From an uncultured Phycisphaerae bacterium (GTDB lineage: Bacteria > Planctomycetota > Phycisphaerae > Sedimentisphaerales > Anaerohalosphaeraceae), in assembly GCA_937949545.1 (NCBI GenBank), contig CALEDR010000028.1:1-64000 (forward strand): 64,000 nt of DNA, in the 5' to 3' direction. Each line of letters opens with the position of its first letter. The stretch's first letter is position 1. The position numbers were made by a program, and so were the translations under genes. Of the stretch, positions 43,036 to 50,704 are shown one piece after another. The notes under the pieces were generated by a model, which saw only the letters and a program-made list of their open reading frames with translations, made no database searches and had not been told where the DNA came from.

Positions 43036-45135
43036 ATGAGCAAAAAACGAGAAAATCTTCTTGAGCAGCATTTGGATAAAATCATTCTGGCCGGAATCGG
43101 TCTGCTGAGTCTGGGACTGCTGTGGCTGTTTGTTTTTCGGAATCCGTTTGGTCCGGTGATTGACGGCCGTAAAGAATCTCCCGGTTCGGCCCAGAATAAG
43201 CTGGTTCAGAAAGCGGAACGTCTTCGCGAACGAATTGAGGAGGCTTCTTCGGAGACGGTTTCGCTGCCGCTGCCGGATTTTATTCCCTCCTATGAACGGC
43301 TTCTTGCCTCCTCTGTTCCGACTCTGAATCTGCAGGTTTACCCAATGCTGCCCGGCATTGGACGTCAGCCGATCGAAACAGACCGGGAATACGCTGTGCC
43401 GGAGATTCCGCCGCTGCAGGATGTTCAGATGGCTTATATTCGTTCGGCCGTCTACGTTCCGACGGAAGAGGTTACGCCGGAGCTGCCGTATGACAATGCT
43501 CCCGCCCAGATAGGAGATGTGGATTTTGTGACGGTTTCGGCTCGGCTGGATGTACGGCGGATTGTGCAGCAGTTTCAATCCGCATTTATGGGTTTGGGGG
43601 TCCGTCCGGCCCACAAAGACCCTGTTTTGGCGGTTCCGGTGGCTGCCCGTGTAGAACTCCAGCGGAGAGAGCAGCTGCCGGACGGCTCGTGGGGGCCCTG
43701 GGAGCGTGTGCCGACTCCCCAGACGATTGCCTATAAAAAACTGTTTGACCAGCTGCCGGACCGAACCGAAGACCTCAGCGGCGGGGGTGTTTCTGTTCAG
43801 ATAGAACAATTTAAAGAACGGATTCGTCAGGCGTCTCTCCTGCAGCAACGGGCCTATGATTTTGCTACGTCGCGGTATCAGTACTGGATGCCGCCGCCGT
43901 ATCTGGAAGAAGCCCAGAAGCTGCTTCAGCAGCAGCGGGATGAAGCGCGTCGATTGGCGCAGCAGCAGGCGGCCGGTGCCGCGGGAGCGGGTCCGGGCCG
44001 GATGGCTCCGGGAGGGATGGAAGGCGGATTGCCGGGTCCCGGAGGAGCGCGGCAGCCCGGACGCCAGCCGGGACGCCAACCGCAGCCGGGACGGGAACAG
44101 CCGCAGCCCGGGCGAACCCAGCCGGGCGTACCCGGGGCGATGCCTCCGGATATGGGGGCTCCGGCCGGTCCGGGCGGTGCGACTCGTCCAGGCACGCGCC
44201 AGCGAACGTTCGAAGACATATGGCGGGATTATCAGAAGGAATTGCTGACGGATGACTGGTGGAAACGGACCGAGCCTTTGCTGGTTTGGGCTCACGATGA
44301 CACCGTTCAGCCGGGGAAAACCTATCAATACCGAATTCGTGTCGGCCTGTTTAATCCGATTGCCGGCAGGGACTGGTTTAAGCCGGACCAGCAGGCGTTC
44401 AAGAATCAGGTTGTTTTATGGACGCCGTTTGCGGAAACTGTCGCCAAAAAGAATGAGCCGCTGATTGCTTCGATTCCCAAAACGCTCCATATCTTCCCGA
44501 TGGATGTTTCCAAGACGAACCCGATTGCAGTGAATGTGCGCGTTTCAAAATATTATATGGGCCGCTGGAGAAGTCATGAGTTTGAAGTACTCCCGGGACA
44601 GCTTATCGGTTCGGAGGTTGAGGTCAAAAAGACCACCGCCTCTGCGGAAACCGGTGCAGGTTTCGGGATGGAAGGTGCGGTGGGGGCGGTGCCTCCTCCG
44701 ATGGACGCTGCATTTCCGATGCCTATGGAAGGGGTGGGGGTAGGGACAGCGGCTTCCAGTCCGGAAAAGATTGATTTTACAACGCCGTATTTTTATTTGG
44801 ACCAGATTGCGGAGGTAGATTGGTCCGGCGCAATGACGTCTCTGCGCCGGCGGGAGTTTGTGAGCATGCTTTATGCGCAGGAGGATGGGATGCTTGCAAA
44901 ACTGCCCATCCGCCAGGCGAATTGGACAGCGGAGCTGCGGAAAAACTACCGCGATGTTCAGGAGGCGGAGCGGGAGGCCGAGAGTGACGTATTTGTCGGA
45001 CGAACACCTCAGCCGGGGATGTCGCCGACTCCCGGCGGTTTTACTCCAGGAGGATTTGCACCCGGCGGCTTTGCTCCGGGCGGTTTTCCGCCTCCTATGT
45101 CGCCGCCCGGCGGCGGTTTTCGAGGGGAGGGCTAA
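43036..45135 (+). CDS. single-pass membrane protein of the pilus-like platform, Pro/Gly/Gln-rich
   Basis: 699 aa, family not recognised. One helix at 17-36 (IILAGIGLLSLGLLWLFVF) after a charged start, so the bulk is periplasmic. The region 260-313 is Gln/Glu-rich and helical. Residues 313-390 are a proline-, glycine- and glutamine-rich linker with repeats such as GRQPGRQPQPGRE. The 400-640 part has beta-rich folded sequence (PLLVWAHDDTVQPGKTYQYRIRVGLFNP, split). The end repeats PGGF four times and is Pro-rich. Being third in the cluster, it could be the PilP or GspC-like link to the outer membrane. That is inference only. Confidence 0.65.
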   Translation: MSKKRENLLEQHLDKIILAGIGLLSLGLLWLFVFRNPFGPVIDGRKESPGSAQNKLVQKAERLRERIEEASSETVSLPLPDFIPSYERLLASSVPTLNLQVYPMLPGIGRQPIETDREYAVPEIPPLQDVQMAYIRSAVYVPTEEVTPELPYDNAPAQIGDVDFVTVSARLDVRRIVQQFQSAFMGLGVRPAHKDPVLAVPVAARVELQRREQLPDGSWGPWERVPTPQTIAYKKLFDQLPDRTEDLSGGGVSVQIEQFKERIRQASLLQQRAYDFATSRYQYWMPPPYLEEAQKLLQQQRDEARRLAQQQAAGAAGAGPGRMAPGGMEGGLPGPGGARQPGRQPGRQPQPGREQPQPGRTQPGVPGAMPPDMGAPAGPGGATRPGTRQRTFEDIWRDYQKELLTDDWWKRTEPLLVWAHDDTVQPGKTYQYRIRVGLFNPIAGRDWFKPDQQAFKNQVVLWTPFAETVAKKNEPLIASIPKTLHIFPMDVSKTNPIAVNVRVSKYYMGRWRSHEFEVLPGQLIGSEVEVKKTTASAETGAGFGMEGAVGAVPPPMDAAFPMPMEGVGVGTAASSPEKIDFTTPYFYLDQIAEVDWSGAMTSLRRREFVSMLYAQEDGMLAKLPIRQANWTAELRKNYRDVQEAEREAESDVFVGRTPQPGMSPTPGGFTPGGFAPGGFAPGGFPPPMSPPGGGFRGEG

Positions 45136-45246
45136 TGTTTCCTTGTAATTCATTTGTATATAATAGCTCCGTTTAGTCTTTTATATTTTATCTCATTTTC
45201 TGTTTTTTTATTGCTTTAAAGAGTTATTTTGCTAAACTTGTATTAG

Positions 45247-45260
45247 TTGTAATAGTACAA
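45247..45260. promoter_or_regulatory. candidate GntR operator
   Basis: TTGTA-ATAG-TACAA is an inverted repeat 16 nt upstream of the GntR start, and TTGTATTAG and TTGTAATAG lie side by side at 45238-45255. The final TACAAT (45256-45261) could be a -10 box, so binding there would block the gene's own promoter. Confidence 0.5.
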
Positions 45261-45276
45261 TAGGAAAGGAAACATT

Positions 45277-45672
45277 TTGCAGATTACAATTGTTTCCAAT
45301 TCTGAACGGCCGGTTTATCAGCAGATAATCGACCAAATCAAGCAGGAGATTGCTTCCGGACGTCTCCTTCCGGGTGAACAGCTGCCGACGATTCGCCAAC
45401 TGGCCGTGCAGCTTGTTATCAATCCGAACACGATTGCCAAGGCCTATAAATATTTGGAGCAGGAAGGGCTCATCAATACCAGACCCGGCGGGGGGTCTTT
45501 TGTGTCCGAAATCTCCTCTCGACTGAGCGACTCGGCCAAGAAGGAAATTGTCTGCCATTTTCTGAAACAAGCGGCGGTCGAGGCCGTCCTTCTAAAGGTG
45601 GCTCCAGAACGATTGAAGGAGTGGTTTGATGAAACCTTAAAAAGCTACAATATCGATACACAAAGGAGATGA
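45277..45672 (+). CDS. GntR-family regulator, YtrA type
   Basis: 131 aa, TTG start with AGGAAAGGA upstream. A winged helix (residues 10-75) with PVYQQIIDQIKQEIASGRLLPGEQLPTIRQLA, then NPNTIAKAYKYLEQEGLINTRPGGGSFV is followed by a short C-terminal helix of only about 50 residues. That short form is the YtrA subfamily, which usually represses a neighbouring ABC transporter. The ABC ATPase starts 3 nt after its stop, so autoregulated control of the transporter is likely. The effector is unknown. Confidence 0.92.
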   Translation: MQITIVSNSERPVYQQIIDQIKQEIASGRLLPGEQLPTIRQLAVQLVINPNTIAKAYKYLEQEGLINTRPGGGSFVSEISSRLSDSAKKEIVCHFLKQAAVEAVLLKVAPERLKEWFDETLKSYNIDTQRR

Positions 45673-45674
45673 CA

Positions 45675-46577
45675 ATGGACACGTATATTGTGCAGACGGA
45701 GGGGTTGGTGAAGTATTATGACGGCCGGGCTGTTCTGAAAGGAGTGACTTTGAAAATTCCTCAAGGATGTATTTACGGTCTTTTGGGGCGAAACGGTGCC
45801 GGCAAAACCACGCTGATACGAATTTTGCTCGGTTTGGAAAGCCCGACCCGCGGAAGGGCCTTTCTTTTCGGGCAGGATTCGCAGATGCTTTCCAGAAAAA
45901 CAAAATCACGAATCGGTTATACGGCGGAAGGACATCCTTTAATCGGGACGTACACGGCGGGCCGGCTGGTTCAGTTGTGCAGGGGGGGGGCCGGACGCTG
46001 GAATCAGAATCTTTTTGAGGAGTTGGTGGGTCTATTTAATCTGCCGATGAATCGCAAGGTCAAAGACCTTTCTGCCGGAATGAGGGCTCAGCTGAATCTG
46101 ACTTTGGCGATGGCGGCTGAGCCGGAGCTGCTGATTCTGGACGACCCGACGCTTGGGCTGGATACGGTTGTCCGAAGGCAGTTTCTTGAATTGGCGATTG
46201 ATGTCATTCAGCGTCAGGGGCGGACAATTCTGTTCAGTTCGCATATTCTCAGCGATGTGGAACGCATTGCGGATCGAATCGGGATATTGGTGAATGGACG
46301 GCTGGCGGCGGACTGTACCCTCGAGGGGCTGAAAAGCGGAATACGAAAATTTCGTCTGATTTTTCCCAACCAGGTGCCAGAGCGGCTTTATCTGACTGAA
46401 TTAATCCGCCAGCACAAAGAGGGCCGAGAGCTGGTCTTCACGGCCGCCAACTGGAATCCGATGAAAATGAAAATGGTTCAGTCGCTGCATCCGCAGGAGA
46501 TTGTGGAAATCCCGATGAATCTGGAAGAAATCTTTCTGGAATGCACGAGAACGGAGCCGGTCTATCAGACGGTTTAA
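45675..46577 (+). CDS. ABC transporter ATP-binding protein
   Basis: 300 aa. ATG 45675 is chosen because AAAGGAG ends 6 nt before it; the ATG at 45669 lies directly on that site. Motifs: Walker A LGRNGAGKTTL near residue 37, signature LSAGMRAQL (relaxed from LSGGQ), Walker B LLILDDPTLGLD and switch His in SSHILSDVE. The last 80 residues are a regulatory extension typical of export-type or CcmA/YtrB-like ATPases. It works with the following membrane protein. Substrate not deducible. Confidence 0.92.
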   Translation: MDTYIVQTEGLVKYYDGRAVLKGVTLKIPQGCIYGLLGRNGAGKTTLIRILLGLESPTRGRAFLFGQDSQMLSRKTKSRIGYTAEGHPLIGTYTAGRLVQLCRGGAGRWNQNLFEELVGLFNLPMNRKVKDLSAGMRAQLNLTLAMAAEPELLILDDPTLGLDTVVRRQFLELAIDVIQRQGRTILFSSHILSDVERIADRIGILVNGRLAADCTLEGLKSGIRKFRLIFPNQVPERLYLTELIRQHKEGRELVFTAANWNPMKMKMVQSLHPQEIVEIPMNLEEIFLECTRTEPVYQTV

Positions 46578-46596
46578 CAGAAAGGAAGGGGCGATT

Positions 46597-47223
46597 ATGT
46601 GGACGCTGATACGAAGAGAAATCGAAGATATGTGGGTGTTTTACCTGGTGTTTCTGCTGTTATGGGGCGGTGCGGTTCTTTTGCTTGCCTCCGCGGCTTT
46701 TCGGGGGACGGAAGAGGCACTTCGTCTCAAAGAGGGGGTTGTGTACCCGTACCCGTTTCTGTGTGTGGGATTAGCGGTTCTGGGCGTTTCGCAGATGTAT
46801 TTTGATCGGATGCGCCGCCTGTCAGCTTTTCTGCTGAGCCGAGGGGCTGTCCGTCGGCAGGTTTTTGCGGCTCGGGTTGCGGCCGGTCTTATTCCGAACC
46901 TCTTTTTTACAGCAGGCCTGGGCACTGTTTCGATGATTCTGTTCAGGGACTTTGCGTTTTTTAATGAGGCCTTTCGGGATGACCTGATTTCCAATTTGAT
47001 TTCCGGTTTTTTGGCGGGGACGGCCTGTTATGGGATCGGGCTGGCGGCGGGCTGGACGTCCAGCCGAGTCTTTCCGACACTCGGAACGCTGGGGCTGGTT
47101 ATTATTCTGCTCAGTTTGCTGGTCATCAAGGGCTTTGATATTCAGGTGCAGATTCTCTTTTTGACGGCGACGGTTTCCTCCGTGCTTCTGGGCTGGGAAA
47201 TCTATCGAACTTCTTCTCTGTAA
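46597..47223 (+). CDS. ABC transporter permease-like membrane protein
   Basis: 208 aa with about six hydrophobic segments. The first is WVFYLVFLLLWGGAVLLLASAAF; between helices 2 and 3 lies the cytoplasmic loop FDRMRRLSAFLLSRGAVRRQVFAARV, which resembles the coupling loop of ABC-2 permeases. AAGGAAGGGG lies upstream of ATG. It is half the size of usual ABC-2 permeases and would probably dimerise. It belongs to the GntR-ABC operon. Confidence 0.75.
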   Translation: MWTLIRREIEDMWVFYLVFLLLWGGAVLLLASAAFRGTEEALRLKEGVVYPYPFLCVGLAVLGVSQMYFDRMRRLSAFLLSRGAVRRQVFAARVAAGLIPNLFFTAGLGTVSMILFRDFAFFNEAFRDDLISNLISGFLAGTACYGIGLAAGWTSSRVFPTLGTLGLVIILLSLLVIKGFDIQVQILFLTATVSSVLLGWEIYRTSSL

Positions 47224-47234
47224 GGAGAGGGTTT

Positions 47235-48902
47235 ATGGCATGTACTGGAAATGGTTTGAAGATTTTTACGGCGGGCTTTCTGGTTCTTCTCTTATGGGCC
47301 ATCCTTCTCTTCTGGGCGGATTGGTTTTGCCTAAAGGGCATTGCTTCTGCAAACTTTCGCCGTATTGAGGCCGTTTGGGTTATGTTGGAAGGTATGGATA
47401 GAAAAAATGATCCGAATTTTTTTCCTTGCTCTCTTTTGGTTTCTTTGGGGAGCGACCTTCCTGCGAATGTATTGGGAGAGCCGGCATGGACTCCTTTGGC
47501 GGATGCCCGGCGTTCTGTGATTGAGAGAATTTCAACCGGATGGGGTGTTTTCCAGTATGATGCAGAAAGCGGTTTGTTCGAATGTAAATACTATGAGGGG
47601 ACTCTCCGGCGGCAGAAGGGGGCGTCGTATTATGTAGGGCCCGGAGGCATACATTCTGAAAAGAAAGAATCACTCGGACGATTTCGTGATCCATTCGTCT
47701 ATGAAGACGAACAGTGGGGAAAGTATTTTATCTATGACAGACAGCTGCGGCAGTTTTTTCGTTTGAATCTGTGCGGAATGGAGCCGCAGTTTTCGGCTGG
47801 TCCCGTTCTGGGAGATTCCATAGAACTGAGTCAGTTCGGTTCATTGCAAAAGGGAGAGGAAATTGTTGTTATCGCCAAGGAAGCAGCCCGTCGGTGGAGG
47901 CCGCCGAAAGCGGGGCAGACCGGCGATTATGCGGGACAATGGTGGTGGGAAACGGTTCCTTCTGATTTTCGTCTGAATACGGCGGGGCCCTGGCTGCTTG
48001 TGCTGGATGCAGACGGACAAATCCTGCGTCTGAATAAAGAAAGTCTCTCCATAGAAGGTCCTGCCGGACGTTTGCCTGCTCCGCTCGGTCTGTTCGGCTC
48101 TCGGACAGAGGGCCGACCGGAAAAATTATCTGCATATCGGGTGTATCCTGTGTGCCGCGAGAAAAACGGCCAGCTGGTCTATTGGGGCTGCTGTGCCGCC
48201 TCCGCGGCTCCGGAAGGGGTCGGTTTGGCTATCGAGTGTTTTGATGCCCAGGGGCAGATGACAGGTTATGATATGTTTCGTTCCCCTGCAGCAAATTCTG
48301 TTTCAGGATATTATCAAGAGGTACTGTTGAGCAAACTTTTCGAACGGGGGGACGGAGCGCTGTCGATAACCGCCCGCTTTTTTGCCGATTCGCTGCAGCC
48401 GGCGGTTTTCCATGGTTTGTCATTTCTGTGTGCGGAGGCAATCGAGCCGCGGGCCGGTATGAGGGCGTTGTTTCTCCGTCCTCACAGTTTTATCGGGATT
48501 CTTCGAAGGTGTCGGCAGATGGGTCTTCCTGCGCGGCTTTTTTCGGCCTTTTTGATGTTGCTGCCCTCGCTTTTGGCGGGTCTTGGGGTCGGACATCACC
48601 TCCGCAAGAAGTCCCTTTCGCTCGGCGGCTCGTCCCGGGCTGCGCGTGGGTGGTTTGCAGCGGGGATTTTGTTCGGGATTCCTGCGTGGATTACATTCAA
48701 TCTGGTGCGGCCCAGAGGAAAAATGGTCACTTGTCTGAATTGCGGTTCATTGCGGCGGCCGGACCAGATAACCTGTCATGTCTGCCGTGCCGGTTGGGAT
48801 TTCAAGGGACTGGAATCGCCGGATTGGTGTCTGCTGGAGCCATTGGAGGAGTCGGAATCACCGGTTGGTCCTGCGGTGTCAGAACGGCAAACGGATTTAT
48901 AA
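47235..48902 (+). CDS. membrane protein with C-terminal zinc ribbon, unknown function
   Basis: 555 aa with AAGGAGAGG upstream. One helix lies at residues 9-32, then about 400 residues of soluble sequence, probably outside the membrane, without a recognised motif except several WD/beta-type strands (PWLLVLDADGQILRLNKESLSIEG). Two more helices follow near 435-460 and 480-500. The C-terminal cytosolic part has a rubredoxin-like zinc ribbon, CLNCGSLRRPDQITCHVC. It begins 11 nt after the permease and so is the last gene of the GntR-ABC operon. Its stop overlaps the convergent SixA-like gene by 6 nt. Confidence 0.7.
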   Translation: MACTGNGLKIFTAGFLVLLLWAILLFWADWFCLKGIASANFRRIEAVWVMLEGMDRKNDPNFFPCSLLVSLGSDLPANVLGEPAWTPLADARRSVIERISTGWGVFQYDAESGLFECKYYEGTLRRQKGASYYVGPGGIHSEKKESLGRFRDPFVYEDEQWGKYFIYDRQLRQFFRLNLCGMEPQFSAGPVLGDSIELSQFGSLQKGEEIVVIAKEAARRWRPPKAGQTGDYAGQWWWETVPSDFRLNTAGPWLLVLDADGQILRLNKESLSIEGPAGRLPAPLGLFGSRTEGRPEKLSAYRVYPVCREKNGQLVYWGCCAASAAPEGVGLAIECFDAQGQMTGYDMFRSPAANSVSGYYQEVLLSKLFERGDGALSITARFFADSLQPAVFHGLSFLCAEAIEPRAGMRALFLRPHSFIGILRRCRQMGLPARLFSAFLMLLPSLLAGLGVGHHLRKKSLSLGGSSRAARGWFAAGILFGIPAWITFNLVRPRGKMVTCLNCGSLRRPDQITCHVCRAGWDFKGLESPDWCLLEPLEESESPVGPAVSERQTDL

Positions 48903-49358
48903 AATGTCCGGTTTGATGAGCCAGTTTACCTGCCAGAGGCCGTCGTCATTTCGCTGCAGGCAGACCACACCGGCTTTTTCAAAAAGAACCGGCTCCGCGT
49001 CTGCGCTGCCGCAAAGCAGCAGACCGGCCAGTCGCGACAAAAACGGCAGGTGTCCGACAATCATCAGGTCTGTTTGGGTTTTTTCAATCTCCTCGGCAAT
49101 CGGCTCCGGGTCATCCTCTGGAGAAAGCCCTTCGTGTTTGTGCAGGGTGCACGGCCCCTTTACAGCAGCGTGAAAGAGTTTGGCCGTCTGAAGGGCCCGC
49201 GTTTTTCCGCTGTGCCAGACGGCTCCGACGGAAATTCCCAGCCGCTTAACAAACTCTGCGGTCTGCTGTGCCTGCCAGAATCCTTCCTCCGTGAGAGGCC
49301 GGTCAGCATACTGCTCTTTCGGGAAGGCCTGAGCATGCTGAATCAAATACAGATTCAT
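48897..49358 (-). CDS. sixA: SixA-like histidine phosphatase
   Basis: 153 aa from ATG 49358 with AGGA upstream. Histidine phosphatase superfamily: LYLIQHAQA at the N terminus holds the catalytic His, DRPLTEEGFWQAQQTAEFV follows, WHSGKTRALQTAKLF gives the second Arg and VGHLPFLSRLAGLLL the second catalytic His. The usual RHG triad reads QHA here, as seen in several SixA relatives, which removes the first Arg. SixA dephosphorylates phosphohistidine on Hpt-type proteins; the target here is unknown. Confidence 0.87.
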   Translation of the reverse strand: MNLYLIQHAQAFPKEQYADRPLTEEGFWQAQQTAEFVKRLGISVGAVWHSGKTRALQTAKLFHAAVKGPCTLHKHEGLSPEDDPEPIAEEIEKTQTDLMIVGHLPFLSRLAGLLLCGSADAEPVLFEKAGVVCLQRNDDGLWQVNWLIKPDIL

Positions 49359-49385
49359 TGCCTGTCCTCGTGCTTTGCTGTTCAT

Positions 49386-50024
49386 TTATACGGAGCATTG
49401 ACGGATCATTTCGTCGCAGTGACGGCGCCATCCTTCCGGCCCGTGTTCAGCGAAATAGTGAAACGATTCATCGCTGGCCAGTTTTCCCAGCAGGGCTTTC
49501 CTCTGGTCGCTGTCAGGGATTGTTTCAATAATGTGAGTGCGGACTTTGGCCAGTTCGTCCACAAAACGACCGTGTGCGTCCGTGAAGATTTCTTCTAATT
49601 TCTGCCGGAGATGACCGGCATAGGCCGGACAATGCCCTTCGGTGCCGATGGCAATCTGCAGGTCGCCGCGTTTCACCACAGCCGGCACAAAGAAGTCGCA
49701 CAGTTCCGGCTGGTCCACCACATTGCAGAGGATTTCGAGCTCCTGGCAGTCTTCATAGATGCGGCGGTTCAGGTCGGGATTGTTGGTGGCGGCAATCACC
49801 AGGGCGGCGGAGACGAGGAAATCTTTCCGGTAGCGGCTGAGAATGATTTCTGCATGGAGCTGAATCAGCACCTCCTCGATTTCAGGCAGGATGTGTTCGG
49901 CAACCACGGTAACACGAGCTCCCGCCTCTGCGAGCCCCTGTACTTTTCGAAGGGCTACAGGGCCGCCGCCGATGACCACAGCCCGCCGGCCGGCCATTTC
50001 CAGAAAAATTGGGTATTTGGCCAT
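49386..50024 (-). CDS. precorrin-2 dehydrogenase / sirohydrochlorin ferrochelatase, Met8/CysG-N type
   Basis: 212 aa from ATG 50024; extra codons upstream have no support and a promoter sits directly before this ATG. The NAD-binding start AVVIGGGPVALRKVQGLAEAGARVTVV and the NVVDQPELCDFFVPAVVKRGDLQIAIGTEG core match Met8/CysG N-domain; the NVVD Asp is the shared catalytic residue. HCPAYAGHLRQKL stands where CysG has TSPVLARLLRE, so one serine of that loop is replaced. It oxidises precorrin-2 to sirohydrochlorin and may insert Fe to give siroheme, the precursor for the Ahb enzymes coded at 58240-62362. Located 4.5 kb away from that operon. Confidence 0.87.
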   Translation of the reverse strand: MAKYPIFLEMAGRRAVVIGGGPVALRKVQGLAEAGARVTVVAEHILPEIEEVLIQLHAEIILSRYRKDFLVSAALVIAATNNPDLNRRIYEDCQELEILCNVVDQPELCDFFVPAVVKRGDLQIAIGTEGHCPAYAGHLRQKLEEIFTDAHGRFVDELAKVRTHIIETIPDSDQRKALLGKLASDESFHYFAEHGPEGWRRHCDEMIRQCSV

Positions 50025-50030
50025 AGCTTT

Positions 50031-50060
50031 ATTATATCTTTTCCGGACACCCAACCGCAA
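50031..50060 (-). promoter_or_regulatory. promoter for the Met8-type gene, leaderless layout
   Basis: On the minus strand TTGCGG (50055-50060), 18-nt spacer, TATAAT (50031-50036). Only 6 nt (AAAGCT) separate the -10 box from ATG 50024, so the transcript would start at or within a few bases of the ATG. No Shine-Dalgarno can fit. Confidence 0.65.
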
Positions 50061-50113
50061 TCTTTTTTCCAAAAGAAAAAAGGATGCAGGTTCGGATTTC
50101 CGGGGGAGAAATT

Positions 50114-50144
50114 TTGTCGAAAATCCGCCTTGTATCTCTATAAT
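50114..50144 (+). promoter_or_regulatory. candidate promoter for the fumarase beta gene
   Basis: TTGTCG (50114-50119), 19-nt spacer, TATAAT (50139-50144). ATG 50153 is 8 nt past the -10 box, suggesting little or no 5' UTR. The spacer is longer than ideal. Confidence 0.5.
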
Positions 50145-50152
50145 AGGCATTG

Positions 50153-50704
50153 ATGAGTACTTTATCAGAAACAAGAATCCAGACCCCTCTAAAAGACGAG
50201 CAAATCAGCCGGCTTCGGGCCGGAGACTGGGTGTGTCTGAACGGGGTTGTTTATGCGGCCCGCGACCAGGCGCATCGGCGTCTGTGCGCCATTTTGGAGG
50301 CCGGACAGCCGCTTCCGTTTGACCTGAATGGGGCGGTGATTTACTATGTGGGGCCGACCCCGGCAGCGCCGGGGCGTGTAATCGGCTCAGCTGGTCCGAC
50401 TACCTCGGCCCGAATGGATGCCTTTGCGCCGGCCCTCTTTCAGGCCGGTCTGAAGGGGACGATTGGGAAGGGATACCGTTCAAAAGAGGTTCAGCAGGCC
50501 CTTCGGCGGTATCGGGCGATCCATTTTTCGGCAATGGGCGGCTTTGGGGCGCTCCTGTCCAAACATATTGCCGCCAGTCGAGTTGTTGCCTATGAGGAGT
50601 TGGGGCCGGAGGCGATTCGGGAGCTGGTGCTGGAGGATTTTCCGGCGGTTGTAGCATATGATTGTTTTGGAAACAGTGTTTATCCGCGAGGTTGTGAAGA
50701 ATGA
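50153..50704 (+). CDS. class I fumarate hydratase beta subunit (FumB/TtdB-like C-terminal domain)
   Basis: 183 aa. It is the swivelling beta domain of iron-sulphur fumarases and L-tartrate dehydratases: LRAGDWVCLNGVVYAARDQAHRRL, NGAVIYYVGPTPAAPG, GPTTSARMD, GTIGKGYRS and IHFSAMGGFGALLSKHI, with the GPTTSxRMD substrate motif. In two-subunit enzymes an alpha subunit carries the [4Fe-4S] cluster; no alpha gene lies on either side. Fumarate is the most likely substrate. Its stop overlaps the next ATG by 4 nt. Confidence 0.9.
   Translation: MSTLSETRIQTPLKDEQISRLRAGDWVCLNGVVYAARDQAHRRLCAILEAGQPLPFDLNGAVIYYVGPTPAAPGRVIGSAGPTTSARMDAFAPALFQAGLKGTIGKGYRSKEVQQALRRYRAIHFSAMGGFGALLSKHIAASRVVAYEELGPEAIRELVLEDFPAVVAYDCFGNSVYPRGCEE

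Noticed and set aside
42376-44328. 650-codon minus-strand frame across the platform genes
   Set aside because: Arg/Pro/Gln-rich antisense of two real plus-strand genes; it has no motif and covers an intergenic gap.
45000-45135. Tandem DNA repeat (PGGF-coding) as a satellite or CRISPR
   Set aside because: The repeat is coding, in frame, imperfect at DNA level and only four units long; it is the C-terminal tail of the 699-aa protein.
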